This document shows positions 38,001-46,187 of a stretch of DNA of 64,000 nucleotides, piece by piece. The stretch lies in NCBI RefSeq assembly GCF_049532895.1, contig NZ_CP064031.1, forward strand, positions 3,472,001 through 3,536,000, written 5' to 3'. The stretch is from Dyella_B acidisoli (GTDB taxonomy: Bacteria > Pseudomonadota > Gammaproteobacteria > Xanthomonadales > Rhodanobacteraceae). A program made the position numbers and the translations under genes. The notes under the pieces are model-generated. The model did no database searches and was not told the origin of the DNA. It saw only the letters and a program-made list of their open reading frames with translations. How positions within the stretch are numbered: the stretch's first letter is position 1; each line of letters opens with the position of its first letter.

Positions 38001-38332
38001 AGCGCAGCCGATATAACGCCCTGCAGCCCTATGCAGCCATGGCCATCGAACACAGTTTCGTAGCGCATGGCGTGACCTATGTGCCCGAAGTCAGCTTGGG
38101 TTACCGCTACAACACACACAACACGGCGACACCGATCGTACAGGTCACCGCCCAGGACGGCACCGTGTTCGACCTGCCCGGTACGGCACAAGGACGCGGC
38201 ATGGGCACGGCCGGTGCGCGCATTACAGCTCAAGCCGGCGCTTCGTGGAGCCTGTACGCGGACTATCAGGGATTCTTCGGCAGCCGGCTGCACGACAATG
38301 CGCTGAGCTTCGGATTCACCAAGCGCTTTTAA
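32048..38332 (+). CDS. large autotransporter (type Va) with tandem beta-strand repeats
   Basis: A 2094-residue protein. The start MNRVYRLVWNRSLAAVQV is an extended signal peptide region, followed by the classical leader ALAIATLALACASAPAWSQ. The passenger begins with a Gly-rich region (about 75-330), then many autotransporter-associated beta-strand repeats (GSGTLTLTGANVYTGGTTI type), including seven tandem 64-residue units at 35570-36913. The C-terminal about 280 residues form the translocating barrel and end NALSFGFTKRF with terminal Phe. The ATG follows AGGGGA. It would be surface-exposed, probably an adhesin or biofilm factor. The repeat number is likely to vary between strains. Confidence 0.93.
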   Translation: MNRVYRLVWNRSLAAVQVTSELARARGSSSGTSATRTPRRHPLALAIATLALACASAPAWSQTCTPTDPSGCGAAGGVGGRPGRSPTGGSGNGTGGDAIVWNPNTSESPGSTATAGTGGNGANGVFNVGSVNITSSGGAGGLVGATGSAGVVSSVTGSTGGAGQAESGSSVVGGGGGGGGAGVYINDGNSSPIVGTTTTLAGGAGGRGGDATATGSNGNATNGDPGGGGGGGAGAIIASGAGGVSLINNGRMLGGAGGAGGNGGYAGSGGGGGDGLLVLGAGAAVTNNSTGSIIGGLGGNPGIYQDGGNLPGGYGGGGAGVNLVGAGSSLENAGTIIGGNASTISPIPSAQDGTPGVGVRGWGGITVVTDGTIAGGSNGTVQADSVLFSGGGNQLVILSGAIFTGNIQSISGSTNGGDILTLAGAVNGSINAGLIVGFVSNTKIGNSNWTLTGTGNAAIDWTVQQGELTGSSSAFDGNLTFVSNGLGTPSVDFNQATTGSFGGSISGAGALIKDGAGSLTLTGDLSTFSGRFTINQGTVALSNNGNLQSAEISDGGTLDISGTSGSTATIAGISGSGAVTLGSHTLVINNAANDNFSGVIGGNGGVTLNGGTQTFSGSNTYLGGTTINGGTLLVSSDANLGNSSGAVALGGGTLETTATFTTARNFALINSTGGTLQTNANLTISGNITGNGMLTKTGVGTLTLSGVNNYTGGTTISAGTLQGDTTSLQGNILNNAALVFDQTSNGTYSGVISGNGTLTANGTGTLTLDGVNTSSGLTTVASGATLIVGDSSHTTATVGGDVSVNGGTLGGFGTIQGSAILSNSGALTPGNTLTIGTLTIDGDLTVGNGSQLNFDFGAPGPNFATPGQSDHVVVNGNLSIGSSTLNVNNLGSMGPGLYNLFTWGSTLSITGGGFAPPSGMSLQILTVDKQINLIDTQNLTLDEWDANGLAGPGQMGGGSGTWSVSSNTWSDTNGQYVGPMAPQPGFAIFGGTTGTVTVDDTNGQVSVTGMQFVSDSYRLVGNAIDLVGQSGVAPVIRVSSIDTAIIDNVLNGTHGLNKTDGGTLVLTGTNLYTGTTTLSGGYLSVSSDANLGAISNPLDFEGGTLEITGTTFNQTTRTIIWGNTGGGFDIDDAANTFTVAQSLTGSGGLLKSGAGTLVLAGANTYRGGTIIDAGILQGDTSSLQGNITNNATLVFAQTSNGSFSGAMSGSGQLIKSGSGTLILSNTNSYTGGTTINAGTLQGDTNSLQGAITDNAALVFNQTSDGTYSGVISGSGSLTKIGSGTLTLTGANVYRGGTTINAGTLQGDTTSLQGTITDNAALVFNQASDGTYSSVINGSGSVTKAGAGTLTLTGVNVYTGGTMITAGTLQGDTTSLQGNITDNAALVFNQTSDGTYSGAVSGSGNVTKIGSGTLSLTGANAYTDGTTINAGTLQGNTTSLQGNITNNATLVFAQTSNGNFSGTISGGGQLIKNGNGTLILSGTNTYTGGTTISAGTLQGDTHSLQGNITNNAALAFNQTTDGTYNGVITGSGSLIKTGTGMLSLTGANAYTGGTTISAGTLQGDTHSLQGNIANNAALIFNQASDATFSNVISGSGNLTKTGAGILVLDGANTYTGGTTVSAGTLEIGDSNTTNASIQSAVNVQGGGTLRGHGTVVGDVTSDGIVWPGGSMGTLTIQGNYTQNADGTLQLDVTPAQSSMLKVSGNASLAGTLDLIFAPGTYHTSKFSLVQAGSLTGTFGTVNGTVPGPVNSQISYSSTEADLVLTTRAVMPLDSSLFGNLMRSVNITSQQDMGSVLDVALMSRDTQCSADHAPSMQNVTTSCGNGAWAQYTGSTISLDGSNGSNSSTFGLLGGADYAVGDIVHVGLQAGVGQVNGHDKLGGNGRVDDVHGGIYAYANAGPMVVSAVIDTMHNDYHFNRTTGIGTATSMPGGNMLSAAVQAAWPLQLAQWQLTPKIGALYQRQTLDGFSEALNSTNPDASSFPVDGKRSRYNALQPYAAMAIEHSFVAHGVTYVPEVSLGYRYNTHNTATPIVQVTAQDGTVFDLPGTAQGRGMGTAGARITAQAGASWSLYADYQGFFGSRLHDNALSFGFTKRF
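35570..36913 (+). repeat. seven tandem 192-bp units inside the autotransporter
   Basis: Each unit encodes 64 residues, starts TLQGDTxSLQGNITNNAAL and ends GGTTISAG. Units start every 192 bp from 35570; the eighth expected start at 36914 switches to TLEIGD. An earlier, isolated related unit begins near 34208. Identity between neighbours is high, so slippage or recombination can change copy number in frame. Confidence 0.9.
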
Positions 38333-38377
38333 GCGCTTGGTGAATCGCTCTCCTTACTCTGTTCAGCTCTCAAACCA

Positions 38378-38929
38378 TCACTTAAGCCGTGTCAAATAAG
38401 CCTTGAACGCGGTGGCCCATGTTTTACCGCCGTCCTGGGAATAGGCAATTTCATAACGATGGGAGTTGGCGGTGATGTCAGACCAAACACCGCGTACCAG
38501 AACTGTGCGGCCTTTATAAACCGTCGTGCCGAATAGTTCGCCGCGACCATCCTTGAAGCTGCCGATGGTCGGCGCCTCCATCCCTCCCGAATCGCCATCG
38601 ACGTACATTTGGCTCCACTGCCCTGCCTTCGCGTTATAAACGAAGAGCGTCGCACCCTCCCAATGTCCATTGGGACCGTCGGCCTCGATTTCCTCAAGCC
38701 AAGCGCGTCCATTCCAAACCGGTCGCGTCGTCTTCGTACCGTCCATAGTTACCGTGTGGGTCCCGCCATCGAACGGGTCCAGCACTTGCGTTGCATGTGT
38801 ATGCCAAGCACCTCGGCAGAAGTCGAAATCATGAGAGCCATCCCGAGGCTGCTGTGCGCTTGCATTCAAAGACGCGCATGCAAGAACACCAACAACCATG
38901 ACTCCACGTAACAGCAGTTTCCACATCAT
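38378..38929 (-). CDS. exported DUF1579-like protein, copy A
   Basis: A 183-residue secreted protein starting MMWKLLLRGVMVVGVLACAS, with cleavage after NASAQQ. The body has DGSHDFDFCRGAWHTHATQVLDPF, RPVWNGRAWLEEIEADGPNGHWEG and SQDGGKTWATAFKAYLTR. A longer frame to 39145 reads through sequence that resembles a transposon end and is not part of the gene. It is a clear paralogue of the divergent gene at 39161. Function unknown. Confidence 0.8.
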   Translation of the reverse strand: MMWKLLLRGVMVVGVLACASLNASAQQPRDGSHDFDFCRGAWHTHATQVLDPFDGGTHTVTMDGTKTTRPVWNGRAWLEEIEADGPNGHWEGATLFVYNAKAGQWSQMYVDGDSGGMEAPTIGSFKDGRGELFGTTVYKGRTVLVRGVWSDITANSHRYEIAYSQDGGKTWATAFKAYLTRLK

Positions 38930-38949
38930 TGCACTCTCCGAATAACCAA

Positions 38950-39110
38950 CCCAGAGCGAGACTTTAGGGAAAGCATGGACCCGAAGATGGGCCAATTGAA
39001 GAAATTTGACTTGGGCCACTTCGCCATTCCCCGTCAAAGTGGCCCGCATGTTTCCCCGAAAGGTGGCGCCGATAACACCGGGCGTAATTGAAATAATGGA
39101 TTCCATGGTC
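38950..39110. repeat. possible remnant of a transposon end between the two DUF1579-like genes
   Basis: GGGCCACTT (39013-39021) and AAGTGGCCC (39037-39045) form a perfect 9-bp inverted repeat, with another GGGCCA copy at 38990. Several short repeated boxes within about 100 bp, with open frames through them, are typical of multi-site ends of IS21-like elements. No transposase is present. Confidence 0.35.
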
Positions 39111-39160
39111 AATCCATTCATGACCATGCAGCCCGATTTATTCAACGCTTAGGTGCCCCA

Positions 39161-39709
39161 ATGACTAAACGTGCAAGAACGTGGACAGCTTCGGTCTTAT
39201 CAGCAGTGATCCTCCTCGCGGCAACTGGGCAGATGAGGGCAACGGAACGGGATGGCCAGCACGACTTCGACTTCAATTTCGGCACCTGGAAAACCCACGT
39301 GTCGCGGCTTGTGCATCCACTGACCGGCTCAACCACCTGGACCGAGTACGACGGAATGTCCGTCGTCCGCAAAGTTTGGAACGGTCGCGCAAGTATCTTT
39401 GAACTCGAAGTGGAAGGGCCTTCCGGCCATATCGAAGGCGTCGGACTTCGCCTGTACAACCCGCAATCCCATCAGTGGAATTTGAACTGGGCAAATAGCA
39501 GCGTCGGCATGCTGGATGGTGGGATGATCGGTGAGTTCAAGGACGGACACGGGGATTTCTATGGCACGGATACTTTCAATGGACAAAGTATCTTGGTGCG
39601 AAACGGCTTTTCCAACATTACGCCAAACTCGTCCCGCTTCGAACAAGCGTTCTCCGCTGACGGAGGCAAAACGTGGGAGACGAATTGGATCATGACGTTC
39701 ACCCGCTAA
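39161..39709 (+). CDS. exported DUF1579-like protein, copy B
   Basis: A 182-residue secreted protein with a signal peptide (ASVLSAVILLAATGQMRA). It shares with copy A the pattern DGQHDFDFNFGTWKTHVSRLVHPL, VRKVWNGRASIFELEVEGPSGHIEG, FKDGHGDFYGTDTFNGQSILVR and FSADGGKTWETNWIMTFTR. The genes are divergent with about 230 bp between the starts. An inverted duplication followed by divergence is the simplest explanation. Function unknown. Confidence 0.8.
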   Translation: MTKRARTWTASVLSAVILLAATGQMRATERDGQHDFDFNFGTWKTHVSRLVHPLTGSTTWTEYDGMSVVRKVWNGRASIFELEVEGPSGHIEGVGLRLYNPQSHQWNLNWANSSVGMLDGGMIGEFKDGHGDFYGTDTFNGQSILVRNGFSNITPNSSRFEQAFSADGGKTWETNWIMTFTR

Positions 39710-39775
39710 TTTGGACAAGCCGGCGGTGCTCCCGTCATAGTCATCGACGGGAGCACCATCGGGTGCGCATAGCGA

Positions 39776-41278
39776 CTAGAGCGCGCGACGTAACGCCTTC
39801 AGGCCTTGCTCTATACCCTTGAGATCAACGGCCCCGTAACCGAAGACAAGGCCTTCCGACGTTGGTGCGCCGAAAAAATAGCGCTCGAACGAATGCAGAT
39901 GCACGTTCAACTCCAACAATCTCGCAGTAACGCGGTCCAGGCGCTTGGACAGCGTTGAGAACGCCGCCACGTGCATGCCGTAGTGCGACTGCATTGGCGA
40001 CAGTTCCCCTGAGAAATCCGACTGCAGTATTTCCTCTATGAGATCTCGTCGCTTTCTATAGACGTCACGAAGCTTGCGCACATGTTGTGCCAGATGCCCA
40101 TCCGCGATGAAACGCGCAACCGCCATTTGCGTCAAAGTCGGGCAATGCCAATCGAGGCAGTTCTTCGCCCTAATCAGCGCCGCCATAGCCCACTGGGGCG
40201 CCACGACAAATCCCAGGCGCAGTGCGGGGAGCATGCATTTGGAGAAAGTGCCGACATAGAACACGTCATCCGCGGTTGCTGTAGATCGCAACGCCTGCAG
40301 CGGCGTGCCGTCGTAGCGAAATTCTCCATCGTAGTCATCCTCGATGATGACCGACCCATGCTTGCGCGCAAAGTTGAGCAGTGCCGCCCTTCGCTGCGCT
40401 GACATGGATACACCGAACGGAAATTGGTGTGATGGGCATACGCAGACGATCTGCACGGAGACCGGTAGTGCATCGACCACCAGCCCTTGCTCGTCCACCG
40501 GTATTGGCAGGATCTTGGCCCCGGCAGCGAGAAATGCAGCGCGCATCGGTGGGTAGCCTGGATCTTCAATGGCCACCGTCGTAACTCCCGGGGTCACCAA
40601 TACACGGGCAAGCATATCGAATGCCTGCTGTGCGCCGGCGGTAACCAGCACGTCGTCAGGCTCGCACACAACCGCGCGAGAGATGCCGATGTGCGTCGCA
40701 ACGGCCGCCCTCAGAGGAAAATGCCCCTGGTTGCCCTGCGGACTCTTGAATGCGGGAGGCTTCAATTCCATCCGCCGCTGCTGCTTGGCACTAACCCGAC
40801 GAAATATCTCGAATGGAAATAAACGCGGATCCACCAACGCGGGCCTGAAATCCAAGAATGCGGATGCCTTTGGCGCCGTTGCACGCGGATTGTCGTGCCA
40901 GAAGTTAAGTGCCTGGGCAAGTTCGGGCCGCTGCCACAACGCATTTAAACGTGGGTCCGGCGTTCGCTGCGTCGGCAAGCGCTTGCGCGCGGAACGCTTT
41001 TGCTTTGGCGCCACATATGTTCCCGACCCACGCCGAGACTGTACCAGCCCCTCAATCGCCAGCTTCGCATAGGCCCGAGCAACGGTGTTTCTCGAAACAC
41101 CGAAAAAGACCGCTGACTGACGTTCCACCGGGAGTTTGGACCCGGGAACCAAGCGACCATCAAGGATTGCAGCACGCAACTGTGCGTAGACGGATTCCGC
41201 AGATCGGCGGCTTCCTCTAGGTGGAGGATCAAAAGCAATTTCGAACAGGCTACTCGTATTCTCCACATCACTTACCAC
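39776..41278 (-). CDS. MocR-family regulator (GntR HTH fused to aminotransferase domain)
   Basis: A 500-residue fusion. The GntR-type winged helix spans about 22-92 (VYAQLRAAILDGRLVPGSKLPVERQSA, GVSRNTVARAYAKLAIEGLVQSRRGSGTYV). The fold-type I PLP domain follows, with VTAGAQQAFDMLARVL, IIEDDYDGEFRYDG and the PLP lysine in VGTFSKCMLPALRLGF. MocR proteins such as PdxR and GabR sense PLP or amino compounds and control adjacent genes. The divergent neighbour is a glutathione transferase-like gene, a possible target. Confidence 0.9.
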   Translation of the reverse strand: MVSDVENTSSLFEIAFDPPPRGSRRSAESVYAQLRAAILDGRLVPGSKLPVERQSAVFFGVSRNTVARAYAKLAIEGLVQSRRGSGTYVAPKQKRSARKRLPTQRTPDPRLNALWQRPELAQALNFWHDNPRATAPKASAFLDFRPALVDPRLFPFEIFRRVSAKQQRRMELKPPAFKSPQGNQGHFPLRAAVATHIGISRAVVCEPDDVLVTAGAQQAFDMLARVLVTPGVTTVAIEDPGYPPMRAAFLAAGAKILPIPVDEQGLVVDALPVSVQIVCVCPSHQFPFGVSMSAQRRAALLNFARKHGSVIIEDDYDGEFRYDGTPLQALRSTATADDVFYVGTFSKCMLPALRLGFVVAPQWAMAALIRAKNCLDWHCPTLTQMAVARFIADGHLAQHVRKLRDVYRKRRDLIEEILQSDFSGELSPMQSHYGMHVAAFSTLSKRLDRVTARLLELNVHLHSFERYFFGAPTSEGLVFGYGAVDLKGIEQGLKALRRAL

Positions 41279-41517
41279 AACTTTTTCCTCCGGGTGGCTC
41301 GATAGTGCGGAGCCATGAAATCGTGTCTGCGTGACGCTTACACCGTACTTTGATGCAAGACTATGGCACGTGGCATGTGCTGGTTGCCCCAGTGCGCCAG
41401 CGCAAGCACGTCGCCGGGAGTTTTACCCAGCAACAAGCGACCAGCGTGAACCATTTAGCCCTCTTTTTGCCATGCCCGAAAGCTGCCATAGTCGGCAACG
41501 ACGAATGGAGATCCGGA

Positions 41518-42156
41518 ATGACCGATCTGATCCTCACCACCTTCGATTGGGTTCCCGAGATGCCGCGTGGCTATGTACGTGACATTCGTGTGCGCTGGGC
41601 ACTGGAAGAAGCCGGGTTGCCCTATCGGGTCAACAGCGTGCCATTTCGCACCCGGGATGCCGAGCATTTCGCGCACCAACCCTTCGGCCAAGTGCCGTGG
41701 CTGACCGATGGAGACATCTCGATCTTCGAGAGTGGCGCGATCCTGCTTCATTTGGGGAGTCGCAGTAACGCGCTGATGCCTACCGATCCGCGCGGTCGCA
41801 GCGAGGTGATGGAATGGTTATTTGCAGCGCTCAATTCCGTGGAGATGGCGAGCCTGCCCTGGTCCCTATTTGTGTTCTCTGGCGACACCACTGAAACGCC
41901 GGGGCGTGAGCATTTGAATGCATTCCTCAAAGCCCGGCTCGGGCACATGGAGCCGATCCTGGCAGAGCGCCAATGGCTGGCTGGACCCTTCTCTGTCGCC
42001 GACATCGCCATGGCGGATGTGCTGCGCCTTGTTGATCGGTTCGATGGATTGGCCACACATCCTGCGTGTCGTGACTATGTCGCGCGCGCCACGGCCCGCC
42101 CGTCTTTCGTGAAGGCACGCGCAGATCAAATGACGCATTTCGCTGCGGCAGATTGA
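41518..42156 (+). CDS. glutathione S-transferase family protein
   Basis: A 212-residue GST. The ATG at 41518 with GGAG upstream gives the normal N-terminus (LILTTFDWVPEMPRGYVRDIRVRWALEEAGLPY). The thioredoxin-fold cis-Pro is in FGQVPWLTDGDISIFESGAILLHLG. The all-helical C-terminal domain contains WLAGPFSVADIAMADVLRLVD. Cytosolic, probably detoxification or stress related. It is divergent from the mocR gene, which may regulate it. Confidence 0.87.
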   Translation: MTDLILTTFDWVPEMPRGYVRDIRVRWALEEAGLPYRVNSVPFRTRDAEHFAHQPFGQVPWLTDGDISIFESGAILLHLGSRSNALMPTDPRGRSEVMEWLFAALNSVEMASLPWSLFVFSGDTTETPGREHLNAFLKARLGHMEPILAERQWLAGPFSVADIAMADVLRLVDRFDGLATHPACRDYVARATARPSFVKARADQMTHFAAAD

Positions 42157-42214
42157 GCAACACGTGGCAGCACGTAGGCTCGGATTAGCATCCCAGCCCA
42201 TGCCCCGAATAAAT

Positions 42215-42295
42215 CGTCGCCCCGGCGCAGGCCGGGGCCTAGCGACTTTCTAAGTACCTAAAAGACACTGGATCCCGGCCTTCGCCGGGACGACG
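42215..42295. repeat. REP/BIME pair, family 2
   Basis: CCCCGGCGCAGGCCGGGGCC and GGATCCCGGCCTTCGCCGGG face each other around a short core. The sequence AAGACACTGGATCCCGG is shared with the copy at 55800-55881. It lies between convergent genes. Confidence 0.7.
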
Positions 42296-42339
42296 ATTCC
42301 GAAATAAATTAGGGCATTCCCAACACATCAAAAATACGA

Positions 42340-43317
42340 TCAAGGCAACGGATGCTGCTTAAAGAACTCAAGCATCTCATCAGCCAGCACTGCTTTCTGC
42401 GGCCAACGAATATGCTCGTACAAGCCTCGTGGTTTCTCGCAAACTTGCGCGCATTGCGCATTCGGCCCGTCCTCCTTGCCGTCCAACGTCAGATTGACGC
42501 GTCGCAGTGGCCAGTTCTGTTGCTCTAACGTGCTGCTCCAACTCGTGGTCTCACTGCACGTAGCGAGCGCATCGCACATGTTTCGCAGCAACGTGAGCGG
42601 TACCTGCCTGCCCTGCGGCATGTTCACTGGGCACGGTGTCCGCTGCCATGGATCAGTACCGGCATACTGACCCACCGCCGCGATACGGTCTGAACGCCAT
42701 GCTCCGTACAGCACTGCCATATCCGCGCCGTTGCTCCAGCCGAATACGTATATCTGCTTCGCATCGACAAGGCCCGTCGCAACCACCTGATCGATGAAGT
42801 GGTCGATTGCTTGCACATCCAGATTCTTCGTCGGGTCACGCTGCCACTCATCCCAGTGAAAACCCGTTCCCGTATGCGGGCCATCCGACGCCCATGCCTT
42901 GGCGCGCCGACCTTCCGGCGCCAGCAGGATGAATCCCTTGGTGCCGGCATGCTTCGACAACGAGTAATCGCGGCTCAACTCGAACAGCGAGCGGCCATCT
43001 CGATACAGGCTGTCAGGCGTGGTCATCGAGCCATGCAGATATACGATCAATGGCCATTTCGATTTGCTGGACGTGGCATGCAGCGGGGGGTTGAAGCAGG
43101 CGTAGCGGATCACACCGTTTTGATCGAACGACAGCACCTGACCATCTTTGCAAGTTGGCCGCTCCGTAACAGGCTCAACGGTCTCCATGGGCGGCGTGCC
43201 CGTTGCCGAGCACGTCAGTTGAGAAGCGACGGTGTCGGCTGCATTGGCGGCAGCAGCGAGAATGAAAGAGATAAGCGACACGAATGCTGCGGCGTAGGCA
43301 AAGCGACATTTCGGCAT
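42340..43317 (-). CDS. exported alpha/beta-hydrolase (PHB depolymerase / feruloyl esterase-like)
   Basis: A 325-residue secreted esterase-like protein from ATG 43317 (AGGGGAAG upstream). Signal peptide AAAFVSLISFILAAAANAA. It has the oxyanion-side strand LIVYLHGSMTTPDSLY, the nucleophile elbow YVFGWSNGADMAVLYGAW (GxSxG) and a long insertion with paired cysteines before the C-terminal His region (LYEHIRWPQKAVL). The family includes polyester depolymerases and feruloyl esterases. With the NLP and glycosidase-like genes it fits plant-material exploitation, by inference only. Confidence 0.8.
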   Translation of the reverse strand: MPKCRFAYAAAFVSLISFILAAAANAADTVASQLTCSATGTPPMETVEPVTERPTCKDGQVLSFDQNGVIRYACFNPPLHATSSKSKWPLIVYLHGSMTTPDSLYRDGRSLFELSRDYSLSKHAGTKGFILLAPEGRRAKAWASDGPHTGTGFHWDEWQRDPTKNLDVQAIDHFIDQVVATGLVDAKQIYVFGWSNGADMAVLYGAWRSDRIAAVGQYAGTDPWQRTPCPVNMPQGRQVPLTLLRNMCDALATCSETTSWSSTLEQQNWPLRRVNLTLDGKEDGPNAQCAQVCEKPRGLYEHIRWPQKAVLADEMLEFFKQHPLP

Positions 43318-43439
43318 GAGTCTTCCCCTCGAACCCGAGTTGCTCAAAGTGTTGCATGGAAACATGCCTATGAAAAACTTCTCAACCACAAGCAAAACGC
43401 TAGAACATTCCACTCATCGAAGCTGCGGCACTAGTGAAA

Positions 43440-43870
43440 TCCTTAAAAAGCTAGGATTCGCATCCCAGCCTATACGCAGTCAGCATTCGTGCTGATATGA
43501 AGGGCCAGAAAGCTCACGATTAGGGATGCAAGCGAAAGCCAATTTTCCACCAACCACTTCTTTGTTCGACGACCCACGGAGGCTTTTGGCTTCTCGCTGC
43601 TGCATAAACTTACCTGCGACATATCTGCTGATGTCCTCTTGGTACGAGCGCAACGATTAAGTGGCTTACGTCATGAATACCCGTTCGAATAGGGCGATGG
43701 GAGCGTTCGCGAAGCCCGGCAAATGTTCAGTAAACGTGAAGAATTACTTCATCGACTTCGTCCACAATAAACTGAAGGAATGACGGGACTTCCTTCATAT
43801 CTGCGTATACATTTGCCCTGCTAAATTCTAAGCACCCGGCAGGCGGTCTGCCGGTCAATACAAGGGGAAG
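43440..43870. other. gene-free interval
   Basis: About 430 bp of lower GC with no credible frame. The right part probably carries the promoter for the gene at 43875. No repeat was recognised. Confidence 0.45.
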
Positions 43871-43874
43871 CCCA

Positions 43875-44336
43875 ATGTCACGCATTCAAGGAGTTCGCAA
43901 GGCTTTGCTCGCTGGTTTTGTCGCTATCGGCTTGACGTCCTCGGCCTTTGCGCACACTCCAACGCCGACTACAGGATTGGGTAAGGCTTGGCCGAATGCG
44001 GCAGACCTCAGCGCAAACCCCGACTGGCACGTCTACGTATTCATGCTCCATGGCATCAAATACATCCAGGTCAACGATTTGAACGGCACCGTGCATGCCG
44101 CGGTTGCGACGGCTACCGGAACGTCCATTGTGTTGCCAATGGGTATTGATGCCCAGAACGTACAAACCGAGACATCGAGTACGTCCTCGACCACGCAGAC
44201 GGTCTACCGCGACGCCACGACGACGGTTACGGTAACGCCACAGACCAACGGAACGACACAGTTTGCTGTTACGAATACGTGCACCAATCCGGTGAGTTGC
44301 TCTGCGGCGGCGACACAGAGTTCTACCGGCAACTGA
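43875..44336 (+). CDS. small exported Thr/Ser-rich protein
   Basis: A 153-residue protein with AAGGGGAAG before the ATG. The signal peptide is ALLAGFVAIGLTSSAFAH. The mature part contains WPNAADLSANPDWHVYVFMLHGIKYIQVND and then a Thr-rich beta-like region (TETSSTSSTTQTVYRDATTTVTVTP) with two Cys near the end that may form a disulfide. No family is recognised. Periplasmic or secreted. Confidence 0.7.
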   Translation: MSRIQGVRKALLAGFVAIGLTSSAFAHTPTPTTGLGKAWPNAADLSANPDWHVYVFMLHGIKYIQVNDLNGTVHAAVATATGTSIVLPMGIDAQNVQTETSSTSSTTQTVYRDATTTVTVTPQTNGTTQFAVTNTCTNPVSCSAAATQSSTGN

Positions 44337-44337
44337 C

Positions 44338-45990
44338 TCAGTTCACCCACAATCTCAGGGGTGCGGAAGCCTTGTCCTTCCGCACTTCTTCAGCATGGCT
44401 GTGCAACAGAGCCGTCACCATGGTCCGCTCAAGCGTCGACCGCATATGAAGCTCCCCGCCGAACGCTTGGGCGTGAATTCGCATCTCGTCAATGCTGATG
44501 AGGTTACCGCCTAGCTTCGCAGCGAGGTCGCGTCGAGACTCGGCGAAGTAGACCGCGTTAGCGACTTCGTTGGCATCGAGATAGCCCTCAACGCGGATTA
44601 CGACCCAACGACGTCGATTCGTTTCCCCGGCGCGCACTGTCAGTTTGACGCGCGAACACGAGAGATTGGACGTAACGTGGACAATGGCCTCGCACGCAGT
44701 CCGGTAGATGGCGCTATGTACGCCCGACTCCAAGAACATGAAACCGCGCCCACCGATCTCGCAGCTATAAGCCACACCAGCCTCGTCCAATGCGCGGGCA
44801 AGCGTCTCGTTCAATGCCGCGGGAAGACCACGATCACGCCACGCAGAAGGGTGCAGGCTCTCGGCCAACTTATAGACCTGTTCGTGCGCTAGGACGGCGC
44901 GCTTGTAGAAGCTATGGCTCTCGATATTGGGCAGAATTCGCCGCATATGTTCGAGAACCTGACCGTTGGTGATGTGCAATGAGCCCGCGACAAATTCCAG
45001 TCGCTCCGCTGCTCGCCTCATCCGACGCTCGCTGAGCATCAGATGCTGCCTCGCCATTTGTTGAATCTCTTCAGCCGCGATGCGCTCTCGCTCGTCACGT
45101 AGATTCCATGCAGTGACCTTGGCTCCAAGGGCATATAGGCCACTCACAGCAAGGCACAACGCAGCGGTGATCTCGACTACGTTGGACGTCGTGGGAAGAT
45201 CCGGTTGCAGAAGACCGTTGCAGACAATGACCATCGTGCCGGCCAGCGCTGCTGCACGCCAGCCATGCTTGACGGTTAGCCATGCAGCCGGAATGAACAT
45301 CGCCATCTCGATCAACGTCGCTTGCGTCAGGTCAGACTTCGCAGCGAACCAAGCCATGAAAGCAATGACCGGCAATGCGATCCCCAGCGCATCGGCAAGC
45401 AGCTTGTTAGACAAGATGTGCTTCAGGCGTTCCTGGAAGTTTCCCTTCCGGTAGTCCAGACGAATGATCAGAGCCCATGGTACGAGCGTGAGCAAGCCCC
45501 CGTAATTACCCACCAGATAAATACCCGCCAGCTTTGACCCCAGACGGAACGGACCGCTCGTAATGTGAAGCGTCGAAATCAGCGCGTAGCTATAGGCACT
45601 AAGAGCAACGGACACGAAGAGGATGCACACCAGAAGGGTCTTGATATTGACCAGATGCTTCGTCGGGAAGATGTTGAGCTTGCTCCGGCACCACCACACG
45701 ATGGGCATCGTGAAGATGATCTCCGGAATCATACGGATCGCAACCCAGGTCGGCCCGAAGTCGCTAAGGCACTGCCATGCCTCGTAGGCATTGGGAATGG
45801 CTTCACCAACGAGCAGAGCGCCCCAATACCGATACGGGACCATGAGCAGGCTGATGACCTGAAGACCCGCGTAGAGGTGCCAGTGCGCTGGAGCCGACGT
45901 TATCGAGTGAATTCCAACGAATGCCAATGCGTAGCTGACACAAACTCCAATATGCGTTAGCCACCCGCTCCCCCACTGCCCCTTCCCCAT
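44338..45990 (-). CDS. MASE1-type sensor histidine kinase (degenerate ATPase domain)
   Basis: A 550-residue membrane protein. The ATG at 45990 follows GAGGGGCACGGAG. Eight or so membrane segments up to about residue 300 form a MASE1-like sensor (YRYWGALLVGEAIPNAYEAW, FGPTWVAIRMIPEII). A coiled-coil-like linker follows. A NarX/UhpB-type kinase core includes LAESLHPSAWRDRGLPAALNETLARAL and IYRTACEAIVHVTSN at the N-box position. The glycine-rich ATP motifs are poor, so kinase activity is doubtful. No response regulator is adjacent. Confidence 0.72.
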   Translation of the reverse strand: MGKGQWGSGWLTHIGVCVSYALAFVGIHSITSAPAHWHLYAGLQVISLLMVPYRYWGALLVGEAIPNAYEAWQCLSDFGPTWVAIRMIPEIIFTMPIVWWCRSKLNIFPTKHLVNIKTLLVCILFVSVALSAYSYALISTLHITSGPFRLGSKLAGIYLVGNYGGLLTLVPWALIIRLDYRKGNFQERLKHILSNKLLADALGIALPVIAFMAWFAAKSDLTQATLIEMAMFIPAAWLTVKHGWRAAALAGTMVIVCNGLLQPDLPTTSNVVEITAALCLAVSGLYALGAKVTAWNLRDERERIAAEEIQQMARQHLMLSERRMRRAAERLEFVAGSLHITNGQVLEHMRRILPNIESHSFYKRAVLAHEQVYKLAESLHPSAWRDRGLPAALNETLARALDEAGVAYSCEIGGRGFMFLESGVHSAIYRTACEAIVHVTSNLSCSRVKLTVRAGETNRRRWVVIRVEGYLDANEVANAVYFAESRRDLAAKLGGNLISIDEMRIHAQAFGGELHMRSTLERTMVTALLHSHAEEVRKDKASAPLRLWVN

Positions 45991-46187
45991 GCTCCGTGCC
46001 CCTCGACCGAGATGTGGTGATGCTTTGTTGTTTCCGAGTCGGCCAAGTATATCGGCCAACGACCCTTCATCATTGAATCCCAGATGTGAATTCGTTGTGT
46101 ACCAGGGAATTCAAAGATTGCCGCAATCAGCATACCCTTTGATTGTCAACGCGTTCGTTTTGACGTTGATCTTAGAGACTGAGGCAA

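Noticed and set aside
38378..39145. Longer 255-codon form of the DUF1579-like gene
   Set aside because: The extra N-terminus reads through transposon-end-like sequence; a proper signal peptide begins at 38929.
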